Shown here piece by piece: positions 5,341 through 11,442 of a DNA stretch of 32,142 nt (positions are counted from its first letter, which is position 1; the number at the start of each line of letters is the position of its first letter). This DNA comes from a virus. The translations under genes were made by a program, and so were the position numbers. The stretch is taken from positions 1-32,142 of the IMG/VR virus record IMGVR_UViG_3300042914_000508. The stretch is one strand, 5' to 3'. Under the pieces are notes generated by a model. It was given only the letters and a program-made list of their open reading frames with translations, was not told the DNA's origin and ran no database searches.

Positions 5341-6275
5341 TACTACAAAACGGACATAGCACACAATATCTAAACGACTATAAAAACGGGAAGATATCTC
5401 AAGGCTTGGGTATAGGATGCGTATTAGATGAATATATCAGATTTAAACGTAAACAACTCAATATCGTTTTAGGACATGATAACGTAGGTAAATCATATTG
5501 GATGGAATGGTATTTCCTTGCGTTAGCTACTAACCATGATTTAAAAACTGTTGTTTGGATGGGTGAGAACTCAAGTGGTCAAGTAATGCGTGATTTGATA
5601 CAGATGTACTCAGGCAAACATTTTAAGGATTTAACTTACGATGAGATACGCAAACACGAATCATTTATTGAATACTATTTTAAATTCTTAAGCAATGAAA
5701 AATTATACAAACCAAAAGAGGTTTTAGATATAATTGGTTCTACAGATGCTGATGTAGGATTTATTGACCCATTTACAGGATTAGATAGAGGTATGCAGCA
5801 TTCAGATAACTATGAGTTTTTAAATACAACACGGCAATTTTGTAATCAAACTGGAAAGACTTTATATGTATCAACACATCCTAATTCAGAAAGTGGAAGA
5901 AGTGGTATGTTATACGGAGATGATTTTCCTGAATGGAAAGGACATTTAAAACCACCACTTAAAGCTCATATAGAAGGAGGAAAACCTTTCTTAAATCGTT
6001 GTGATGATATGTTAATCATTCATAGATTAGTTAAACATCCTACAATGAAATATTCTACAATGATAGATATAGAAAAAATAAAAGACAGAGACACTGGTGG
6101 ACAGTGTACTGAATTAGGTGTGCCATTACTATTTGATTTCAATAGTGGGTTAGGTTTTAAGATTGGCGGTATTGACCCTATAAAAAGACGAAATAATCCG
6201 ATTAATAACGAAACACAATCTTTTTACAGGATATTAGAACAGAATGCTAACTTTGACGATCAATTACCTTTTTAA
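5337..6275 (+). CDS. RecA/DnaB-like replicative ATPase (helicase)
   Basis: This 312-residue single-domain ATPase has Walker A GHDNVGKS at 46-53 and Walker B-like DADVGFIDP at 138-146. A conserved STHPN lies at 179-183, about where RecA-fold enzymes sense nucleotide. It lacks the N-terminal primase-binding domain of full DnaB, as do several phage replicative helicases. It should unwind DNA at the fork, loaded by the protein encoded just upstream. The last residues (NFDDQLPF) form an acidic-aromatic tail of the kind seen in proteins that bind SSB partners. Confidence 0.8.
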   Translation: MILQNGHSTQYLNDYKNGKISQGLGIGCVLDEYIRFKRKQLNIVLGHDNVGKSYWMEWYFLALATNHDLKTVVWMGENSSGQVMRDLIQMYSGKHFKDLTYDEIRKHESFIEYYFKFLSNEKLYKPKEVLDIIGSTDADVGFIDPFTGLDRGMQHSDNYEFLNTTRQFCNQTGKTLYVSTHPNSESGRSGMLYGDDFPEWKGHLKPPLKAHIEGGKPFLNRCDDMLIIHRLVKHPTMKYSTMIDIEKIKDRDTGGQCTELGVPLLFDFNSGLGFKIGGIDPIKRRNNPINNETQSFYRILEQNANFDDQLPF

Positions 6276-6284
6276 ACACGAACT

Positions 6285-6548
6285 ATGGTAGATTACACAT
6301 TAGCATTAATAAACATAGACCTAACAATAAACAAAATGTTGTTCAGGCTAAAATTAGAGGATTTAAGCGACAAAAAAAGAAAAGGAATACAAACTATCAT
6401 CAAAGACTTAGAAAAGGCTTCAGAAGTCATTAAAATGCAAAATACAGAGATAGAATACCAAATACAAACTAACTCGAAATTGTATTTAGAGAATCTAAAG
6501 CTAAAAAGAATGATAGAAGAACTAACAAAAACAGGACTTGAATTATAA
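6285..6548 (+). CDS. Small coiled-coil protein, 87 aa
   Basis: Residues 30-85 are rich in Leu, Lys, Glu and Ile with heptad-like spacing (LEKASEVIKMQNTEIEYQIQTNSKLYLENLKLKRMIEEL), indicating a coiled coil. Its stop TAA at 6546-6548 lies inside the left end of the first attC-like site. Function unknown. Confidence 0.6.
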   Translation: MVDYTLALINIDLTINKMLFRLKLEDLSDKKRKGIQTIIKDLEKASEVIKMQNTEIEYQIQTNSKLYLENLKLKRMIEELTKTGLEL

Positions 6549-6637
6549 CGTTTTGCGTATATGTGCAGTACGCATAGATGGAACTTTAAATTAACAACAA
6601 ATGCCGAAAGCGTATTGCACATATACGCTGTTAGGCG
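6542..6637 (+). repeat. attC-like imperfect palindrome 1
   Basis: Left arm 6555-6573 and right arm 6610-6628 are complementary at 18 of 19 positions. The site opens with TTATAAC overlapping a stop codon and closes with GTTAGGC at 6630-6636, which fits the integron core GTTRRRY. About 36 bases separate the arms. Expected crossover is between G6630 and T6631. Confidence 0.65.
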
Positions 6638-6993
6638 CAGTTAAAATTATGGAAACGAAAGAAATAATAAAATTGATGTTGAAATCATCAGACCACAACC
6701 CATACACAGGGATGTTATCAAAGAAAGACAATTTAATCGCAGCGATTGACTTGGCTAAATTGTGTAAAGACTTTGCAGATAAAGGACAAATGGACGAAGC
6801 AATGAACATTGAAAGTGAACAATGGGTTGTGGTCATTTCTGAACTCGAAGGTATGTCGCTTAATTGCGCCTAACGTTTTGCAGATAAGCGAAGGCAAAGA
6901 TTTAGAAACTAAAATTTTAACTTTAAAACAAATTTAATTATGAAAACGAGAACATCAATTTACCACAGAACCTTTGCTTTTGCTTATGTGCTG
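6631..6993 (+). mobile_element. Integron-like gene cassette 1 (363 bp)
   Basis: Boundaries are the G|TT crossover points of palindromes 1 and 2. The cassette holds one gene (6649-6873) followed directly by its own palindrome. The left end (TTAGGCGCA after G6630) and the inverse core at 6865-6874 (TGCGCCTAAC) are perfect complements over 10 bp. This is what known integron cassettes show for their own recombination site when circular. No integron integrase gene is in the window. Confidence 0.6.
6649..6873 (+). CDS. Cassette-borne small helical protein, 74 aa
   Basis: The start ATG 6649 (METKEIIKLMLKSSD) is preferred over an in-frame ATG at 6601 that would lie within palindrome 1. The protein is mostly helical and acidic; no motif is recognised. 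The stop codon TAA (6871-6873) is part of the inverse core site GCCTAAC of palindrome 2, as in many integron cassettes where the gene ends in the attC site. Function unknown. Confidence 0.6.
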   Translation: METKEIIKLMLKSSDHNPYTGMLSKKDNLIAAIDLAKLCKDFADKGQMDEAMNIESEQWVVVISELEGMSLNCA

Positions 6994-7001
6994 TTATAAG
7001 C
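6868..7001 (+). repeat. attC-like imperfect palindrome 2
   Basis: It opens with GCCTAAC (6868-6874), a perfect integron inverse-core pattern RYYYAAC. Arms 6880-6899 and 6972-6991 are complementary at 17 of 20 positions. It closes with GTTATAAGC (6993-7001), which departs from GTTRRRY at one base. The roughly 70-base centre is AT-rich. Crossover is expected between G6993 and T6994. Confidence 0.65.
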
Positions 7002-7933
7002 TGGCTGCGGATTATTAACTAAAAAATTAAATTGAAGCACTAAACAAAAGAATTAAAAAAAAGAGGGATGGAAATAAATAAAATATACAACGAGAATTGC
7101 CTTGATACAATGGCTAAAATGCCTGATAATTTTATTGACTTAACTGTTACTTCACCGCCTTATGACAATTTGAGAACTTATAATGGCTATTGTTTTGACT
7201 TTGAAAATGTAGCTAAGGAACTTTACAGGGTGACTAAGGAACAAGGTGTTTTGGTTTGGGTAGTAGCTGATTCTGTGATAGATGGCTCTGAAAGTGGAAA
7301 TAGTTTTAGGCAAGCATTGTATTTTAAGGAACAAGGATTTAACCTGCACGATACAATGATATATCAAAAAAACAGTTATCCGTTTCCGCCTACAAACAGA
7401 TATTATCAGCAATTTGAATATATGTTTGTTTTTAGCAAAGGAAAGCCTAAAACTACTAATTTACTAAAATGTGAAAGCGGTAACAAAAAGCGTAAATCTA
7501 CACAAAGGAATAAGGATGGAACGACAAGTTCATTTACATCAGAAGGTAACAAAGAAAGGATAATGGACAATGTTTGGATTGAAGATACTGGATATATGAG
7601 AACGACAAAAGACAAATACGCATTTAAGCACCCTGCAATGTTTCCTGAAAGTTTATGTGAAAAACACATACAAACTTGGAGCAATGAGAGTGATTTGGTT
7701 TATGATTGCTTTATGGGAAGCGGGACAACCGCTAAAATGGCAATTTTGAATAATAGAAAATATATTGGAAGTGAGATTTCAGAAGAATATTGTAAGATTA
7801 TCGAAACTCGTATTAAAGAGTGCGGTGGGCTTTTTTTTTAATTCTTTTGAAACGAAATTGTCAAACGAAGCAGGAACGTAGCAGCTTGCTTATAACACAA
7901 AAGCAGGCGCAGTATTATTGCGCTTGCTGACTG
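6994..7933 (+). mobile_element. Integron-like gene cassette 2 (940 bp), carries DNA methyltransferase
   Basis: It runs from the crossover point of palindrome 2 to that of palindrome 3. The left end TGTTATAAGC (6992-7001) and the inverse core GCTTATAACA (7888-7897) are exact reverse complements, again the pattern expected for one cassette's own site. The single gene in it is in the same direction as cassette 1 and the phage genes. Confidence 0.6.
7068..7841 (+). CDS. DNA methyltransferase, beta-class N4-cytosine/N6-adenine type
   Basis: This 257-residue enzyme has the catalytic motif TSPPY at residues 28-32 and the S-adenosylmethionine-binding motif FMGSGTT at 215-221. That order (motif IV before motif I) marks the beta class. 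HPAMFPE at 189-195 is the usual segment before motif I, and RKYIGSEISEEYCKI at 230-244 follows it. SPPY is shared by N4-cytosine and some N6-adenine enzymes, so the base is undecided. No restriction enzyme gene is adjacent, so it is an orphan that could mask phage DNA from host restriction. It is the cargo of cassette 2. Confidence 0.88.
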   Translation: MEINKIYNENCLDTMAKMPDNFIDLTVTSPPYDNLRTYNGYCFDFENVAKELYRVTKEQGVLVWVVADSVIDGSESGNSFRQALYFKEQGFNLHDTMIYQKNSYPFPPTNRYYQQFEYMFVFSKGKPKTTNLLKCESGNKKRKSTQRNKDGTTSSFTSEGNKERIMDNVWIEDTGYMRTTKDKYAFKHPAMFPESLCEKHIQTWSNESDLVYDCFMGSGTTAKMAILNNRKYIGSEISEEYCKIIETRIKECGGLFF

Positions 7934-7942
7934 TTAGAAAGC
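7888..7942 (+). repeat. attC-like imperfect palindrome 3 (short)
   Basis: It opens with GCTTATAAC and closes with GTTAGAAAGC. The inner arms 7903-7911 and 7919-7927 pair at 8 of 9 positions plus one G-U, with a 7-base loop. It is shorter than the other two palindromes and its right half would derive from the sequence present before cassette insertion. Crossover is expected after G7933. Confidence 0.55.
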
Positions 7943-7974
7943 CGTTTTAATGGCGTAAAAATTAAACTTAGATT

Positions 7975-8499
7975 ATGAAAAAATGCCGTAACTGTCAAGA
8001 AAGATTTAATCCTATACGTTCAACGCTTGAAAAGTATTGCCAAAAAGACGAATGTATCAGAGCAATGGTCTGCGAAACAAAAGCGAAACTCTGGAAGCAG
8101 AATAAGAAAAAGATGAAAGAGGATATAATGACTGTTCAAGACTACATGAAAGTAGCACAGCAAACTTTTAATAAATATATCCGTCTTCGTGATCAAGGAA
8201 AGAATTGTATTTCATGTGGCAAAATCCCAAAGAAAGAGAACGCAGGACATTTCTATTCAGCTGGAACACACACAGCAGTAAGGTTTGACGAACGAAATGT
8301 ACATTTACAATGTGAACACTGTAATTCATATTTGAGCGGAAACTTATTAATGTACAGAGACAACTTATTAATTAAGTTGGGATATGAAGAATTTGAACGT
8401 TTAACAGTTGAAGCTATGTTAACACGAAAATACACACGAGAAGAATTAAAAGAAATAATTAACACATATAAGTTAAAAATAAAATCGTTTAAAAGTTAG
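7975..8499 (+). CDS. ninG: NinG-like recombination nuclease
   Basis: This 174-residue protein has a zinc-ribbon start (C4, C7, C22, C27) and a central HNH-like zinc module. C78 and C81 are followed by NAGHFYSAG (89-97), VRFDERNVHLQCEHCN (102-117) and YLSGN. These are the signature segments of phage lambda NinG (Rap), an endonuclease that resolves branched recombination intermediates. A role with the ERF/YqaJ pair is likely. It ends in TAG. Confidence 0.87.
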   Translation: MKKCRNCQERFNPIRSTLEKYCQKDECIRAMVCETKAKLWKQNKKKMKEDIMTVQDYMKVAQQTFNKYIRLRDQGKNCISCGKIPKKENAGHFYSAGTHTAVRFDERNVHLQCEHCNSYLSGNLLMYRDNLLIKLGYEEFERLTVEAMLTRKYTREELKEIINTYKLKIKSFKS

Positions 8500-8518
8500 A
8501 CTATATAAACAATAAAAC

Positions 8519-8526
8519 TATATTTG
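8519..8526 (+). promoter_or_regulatory. TATATTTG promoter element
   Basis: A perfect TAnnTTTG box lies 16 bases before ATG 8542. The leader ends AACACTATGAAA like those at 1665 and 30243. No clear TTG is present at the usual spacing. Confidence 0.45.
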
Positions 8527-8541
8527 ACAAAAAATAACACT

Positions 8542-8850
8542 ATGAAAGATTACGACAGCTTTAGAATTTATGACTTTACTGGATTCGAGAAAGAGTTTGA
8601 GTTCAGCATGAAAGTAGACGGAAAGTGGCAAGATTTTACCTGTACTGCTGACTTCCGCGTTGTATATGATACACCTTCAGATAATTTCAATATGATCTTG
8701 GATAAGGCAAAAGTGACGATGTACGATGCAACTAAAGAAGATTATGTGAACTATAGCCTAAATAAAGACGAATTCGATACCTTACAGGCTTGGATGCATG
8801 ATTCAACTCATTGGGATGAGTATTATGAGTATATGAACTATAACGATTAA
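8542..8850 (+). CDS. Hypothetical protein, 102 aa
   Basis: The ATG at 8542 is chosen rather than an in-frame TTG at 8524, because the TTG is part of the promoter box. The protein is acidic and aromatic-rich, with predicted alternating strands (FEFSMKVDGKWQDFTCTADFRVVYDTP) and a helical end. No family is recognised. It opens a run of small genes leading to the sigma factor. Confidence 0.6.
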   Translation: MKDYDSFRIYDFTGFEKEFEFSMKVDGKWQDFTCTADFRVVYDTPSDNFNMILDKAKVTMYDATKEDYVNYSLNKDEFDTLQAWMHDSTHWDEYYEYMNYND

Positions 8851-8853
8851 GCT

Positions 8854-9018
8854 ATGTTTTTATATTTCTTAGTAATATCCTATTTGTCCTTAGTGTTTTC
8901 ATATATTTCATATAAGACAGAAAATATTATCTTTGCGTGTATCTTGTTAATCATAGCAGGTTTAAATTTAATTTGTTTAACTATATCTTGTTTCGATGGC
9001 GGTGACTATAACATTTAA
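8854..9018 (+). CDS. Small two-span membrane protein, 54 aa
   Basis: It begins three bases after the preceding stop. Residues 1-19 (FLYFLVISYLSLVFSYIS) and 25-46 (IIFACILLIIAGLNLICLTI) are hydrophobic and separated by a KTEN turn, giving a helical hairpin in the membrane. It overlaps the next gene by 23 bases. Holin-like in shape, but it lies outside the lysis cluster; function unknown. Confidence 0.5.
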   Translation: MFLYFLVISYLSLVFSYISYKTENIIFACILLIIAGLNLICLTISCFDGGDYNI

Positions 9019-9217
9019 CGACGAAGACCACAAAGAAGCTATAAACGCATTGAAAGTTAATGATTTTATACACTGTATGTGGGAGCTTGACCAATGGTTA
9101 AGAGCGGAATGTAAGTATAATGAAAAGCGAACAGAAAAAGAGATTGATGCTTTATATGAAGCAAGAGAAAAGCTCAATGACTTACTATACGAAAACGGAT
9201 TAAAGCTATATGAATAA
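8996..9217 (+). CDS. Hypothetical protein, 73 aa
   Basis: An acidic, helical protein with two likely helices around DFIHCMWELDQWLRAECKY and EKEIDALYEAREKLNDLLYENG. This pattern is common among small Bacteroidota phage proteins of unknown role. Both ends overlap neighbouring genes. Confidence 0.55.
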   Translation: MAVTITFNDEDHKEAINALKVNDFIHCMWELDQWLRAECKYNEKRTEKEIDALYEAREKLNDLLYENGLKLYE

Positions 9218-9350
9218 GAAACAATACCTTCAACTACTACGTGAATACAGGGCGCATCGACGGTCAAAAGACTGGGTGCGCTCTTGGTTTTTTACGTCGG
9301 ATCAAACTTATCCGTATTTACAGTTTATAAGGCTAAATCCTGAGGAATGA
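9210..9350 (+). CDS. Small basic protein, 46 aa
   Basis: It starts within the end of the previous gene and ends in TGA overlapping a following ATG. It has many Arg/Lys and aromatic residues (LLREYRAHRRSKDWVRSWFF), suggesting nucleic-acid contact. No family recognised. Confidence 0.45.
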   Translation: MNKKQYLQLLREYRAHRRSKDWVRSWFFTSDQTYPYLQFIRLNPEE

Positions 9351-9421
9351 GAAAGATTTATAAGGCTATAACTTTAATTTGGCTATATGTCATCAATAGA
9401 ATTTACAGAAAGGTCGACTGA
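9347..9421 (+). CDS. Possible 24-residue leader peptide
   Basis: The ATGA overlap with the preceding gene suggests a coupled start. The peptide (MRKIYKAITLIWLYVINRIY then RKVD) is hydrophobic and basic. It overlaps the sigma-factor start and may only serve translational coupling. It could equally be chance. Confidence 0.25.
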   Translation: MRKIYKAITLIWLYVINRIYRKVD

Positions 9422-9947
9422 TTGGCTTAATAAAGTAGCTAAACATCATAAATTTTTTGTTGATGTTGTAGAGGGATTCGGAGAGAAATTCTACGCTGAA
9501 GATATAGTACAAGAGATGTACATAAGATTACATAAATACACTACATGGGATAAGATAGTAAAAGACGGAGAGGTTAATAAAGGCTTTATTTGGTTTGTGC
9601 TTCGTAATATATATGTGGATTTCTGTAAGCAAAAGAGTAGAATTGACAAGTGTGATTTAAACGAAGCTATATATGTATATGATGATAAGCAAGAAAAAGA
9701 CGAATCAATAGCTAAAAACGAAATAGATTGCAAGGTAGAGAAAGAAATAAATAGATGGCATTGGTACGACAAGATGTTATTTGAGCTTTACAGAGATTCA
9801 GGAATGAGCATGAGAGAAATGGAATCAGCAACTAAAATAAGTCTTACATCTATATTTCATACGATTAAGCATTGTAAGCAAAGATTGAAAGAATCGGTAG
9901 GTGAAGACTACGAAGATTACAGGAACGGAGATTTTGAGTTATTATAA
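9387..9947 (+). CDS. Phage sigma-70-family (ECF-like) RNA polymerase sigma factor
   Basis: This 186-residue protein shows region 2 as YAEDIVQEMYIRLHKY (about 32-47) and GFIWFVLRNIYVDFCKQKSR (about 66-85). Region 4 is LYRDSGMSMREMESATKISLTSIFHTIKHCKQRL (about 132-165), a helix-turn-helix for the -35 element. The acidic linker between them is short, as in ECF factors. It lies just ahead of the terminase and structural genes, so it probably redirects host RNA polymerase to late promoters. The target sequence is not known; the tandem repeats at 12821-12902 are one candidate. Confidence 0.75.
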   Translation: MSSIEFTERSTDWLNKVAKHHKFFVDVVEGFGEKFYAEDIVQEMYIRLHKYTTWDKIVKDGEVNKGFIWFVLRNIYVDFCKQKSRIDKCDLNEAIYVYDDKQEKDESIAKNEIDCKVEKEINRWHWYDKMLFELYRDSGMSMREMESATKISLTSIFHTIKHCKQRLKESVGEDYEDYRNGDFELL

Positions 9948-9948
9948 T

Positions 9949-10116
9949 ATGTACAACGAATATTACAGCAAAGACGAAGCTCGTGAGCTTATATCTTATT
10001 TGAAGCGTGAGATTGAAAATATATTACGTGATCATAATGAGTTGCTAAATAAACACGAAGCCTTACAAGAGGAATTTGAACAACTAAAAGAAAGATATGT
10101 AAATTTGGCACGATGA
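9949..10116 (+). CDS. Small coiled-coil protein, 55 aa
   Basis: Starts at ATG 9949, one base after the sigma-factor stop. Residues 12-53 form a heptad-like helix (LISYLKREIENILRDHNELLNKHEALQEEFEQLKERY). Its stop overlaps the next ATG (ATGA). Probably a small dimeric coiled coil; role unknown. Confidence 0.55.
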   Translation: MYNEYYSKDEARELISYLKREIENILRDHNELLNKHEALQEEFEQLKERYVNLAR

Positions 10117-10295
10117 AGACAATTAAAGCGTATTTAGAAAATCAGAAGGAACTTGCGTATATTGGATATGCAAACAGCCTACAGAAAGAAAGTGTAAATT
10201 TATTAGATAGTAAGCACTTTTTAGAAAGAATAGTACATTTAGAATTATTGTTAAAAGAGTTAAATAATGGAAAAGAAAAGAGGGAGAAAGCCTAA
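10113..10295 (+). CDS. Hypothetical helical protein, 60 aa
   Basis: ATGA overlap with the previous gene. Charged and helical throughout, with no motif recognised. It overlaps the next gene by 29 bases. Confidence 0.45.
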   Translation: MKTIKAYLENQKELAYIGYANSLQKESVNLLDSKHFLERIVHLELLLKELNNGKEKREKA

Positions 10296-10650
10296 AGCTA
10301 AAGGATTAGGTGATACTGTTGAGCAAGTATTAGAAGCTACGGGAGTGGCTAAAATAGCTAAGTGGGTACTCGGTGAGGATTGTGGATGTGATAAGCGTAA
10401 AGAAAAGTTAAATCAAATGTTCCCTTACAGAAAGATTAACTGCCTAACGGAAGACGAATATGTAATACTTGATACATTCTTTAGCAAAAACACGATAGAG
10501 ATAAACCCAAGCGATCAACACGCCTTACTTAAAGTTTACAATAGAGTACTTAATGTAAAGCAAGAGCCTACTTCATGTGGTTCATGTTGGAGAGATATAG
10601 TAATGCAGTTGAGAAAAATATATAACGAGTATAACGATGCCAATTCCTAA
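10267..10650 (+). CDS. Conserved Bacteroidota phage protein with CGCD and CxxC motifs
   Basis: This 127-residue protein begins with a basic stretch (EKKRGRKPKAKGLGDT). It then has VLGEDCGCDKRKEKLN (about 34-49), RKINCLTEDEY (about 55-65) and SCGSCWRDIV (about 103-112). The paired cysteine motifs suggest a metal-bound fold, and the basic start suggests DNA contact. Similar proteins sit near terminase genes in related phages, so a part in packaging or late gene expression is possible. The function is not established. Confidence 0.65.
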   Translation: MEKKRGRKPKAKGLGDTVEQVLEATGVAKIAKWVLGEDCGCDKRKEKLNQMFPYRKINCLTEDEYVILDTFFSKNTIEINPSDQHALLKVYNRVLNVKQEPTSCGSCWRDIVMQLRKIYNEYNDANS

Positions 10651-10819
10651 GCCAAGCGGATCAGAAACGGAGAAAGAATTTATCAAACGCTGCATGGCTG
10701 ATGACAAAATGGTTAGTGAGTACACTGATATAGACCAAAGGTTTACTGTGTGCGTATCAAGTTTTAACGAAAACACGAACGATGTTAAAGCAGCCGAACA
10801 AAATACAGGTGATAACTAA
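10637..10819 (+). CDS. Small phage protein of the MPIPKPxxxE..FI.RCM type
   Basis: 60 residues starting MPIPKPSGSETEKEFIKRCMADDKMVSEYTDIDQRFTVC when read in two parts. This RCM..D..M..E(Y/F)....QR..VC pattern occurs both as a small protein and as a segment joined to phage prohead proteases. Here it stands alone near the terminase. A role in packaging or head assembly is inferred. Confidence 0.6.
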   Translation: MPIPKPSGSETEKEFIKRCMADDKMVSEYTDIDQRFTVCVSSFNENTNDVKAAEQNTGDN

Positions 10820-10997
10820 TTACTACATAGTGATTATTAACCCTGAGTTACATTTAAAAACATGGAATGCAATAAAGCTAATGTTAGAAGTAGCAGAAGC
10901 AGAATACACTTTGTACCATGACCACGAAATTACCCTAATCCACATGGAAGAGATAAGCAAAGAAGACTTTGAAGTGTATAACTATTCATTGAACTAA
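10782..10997 (+). CDS. Hypothetical protein, 71 aa
   Basis: The ATG start 10782 overlaps the previous gene by 38 bases; a GTG at 10830 is an alternative. The sequence has beta strands then an acidic helix (EVAEAEYTLYHDHEITLIHMEEISKEDFE). No family recognised. Confidence 0.45.
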   Translation: MLKQPNKIQVITNYYIVIINPELHLKTWNAIKLMLEVAEAEYTLYHDHEITLIHMEEISKEDFEVYNYSLN

Positions 10998-11008
10998 AAC
11001 ACGGACAA

Positions 11009-11440
11009 ATGGGAAGACCTAATAAGATACACAGCCCTGAACATCTATGGGAGTTATTCCAAGCGTATAAGAAAAACACGAAAGAGAATCCTTTTATTGT
11101 AAAAGACTATGTAGGTAAAGATGCCGAAATGGTATATAGAGAGAAAGAAAGACCTCTGACAATGGAAGGGTTGAATAATTATGTTTTTGACATGGGTATT
11201 ATTCATGGATTAGATAACTATTTTGCTAACTCGAGAGGAAGATACAAGAAATTTTCAAGCATCTGTCGCGCAATTAAAGAACAAATACGACAAGATCAAA
11301 TCGAAGGTGGCATGGCAGGAATGTATAATCCATCTATCACGCAGCGTCTAAACAACCTTGTAGAAAAGACACAGACTACAATAGTTGAACAACCGCTTTT
11401 TAATTTGGAATCAGAAGAGGAGGAAGAAAACGAAGATTAA
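11009..11440 (+). CDS. terS: Terminase small subunit (GP3-like)
   Basis: This 143-residue protein follows the plan of the DNA-packaging protein GP3-like family of Bacteroidota phages. SPEHLWELFQAYKKNTKENP comes at the start, RPLTMEGLNNYVFDMGI in the middle as a helix-turn-helix, and then IKEQIRQDQIEGGMAGMYNPSITQRLNN. A very acidic tail (ESEEEEENED) ends it. It binds the packaging site and feeds DNA to the large subunit, whose gene begins three bases after this stop. Confidence 0.85.
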   Translation: MGRPNKIHSPEHLWELFQAYKKNTKENPFIVKDYVGKDAEMVYREKERPLTMEGLNNYVFDMGIIHGLDNYFANSRGRYKKFSSICRAIKEQIRQDQIEGGMAGMYNPSITQRLNNLVEKTQTTIVEQPLFNLESEEEEENED

Positions 11441-11442
11441 AT

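Noticed and set aside
5337-6275. Full-length DnaB helicase
   Set aside because: At 312 residues it lacks the N-terminal DnaB domain; it is described as a RecA/DnaB-like ATPase only.
6601-6648. Upstream start ATG 6601 for the cassette-1 protein
   Set aside because: It lies inside the attC-like palindrome; the ATG at 6649 is just inside the cassette as expected.
6940-6999. 19-residue frame inside palindrome 2
   Set aside because: It overlaps the palindrome arm and core, so its codons are explained by the site structure.
9901-9948. GTG start 9901 extending the small coiled-coil protein
   Set aside because: It would overlap the sigma-factor end in another frame; ATG 9949 directly follows the sigma stop.
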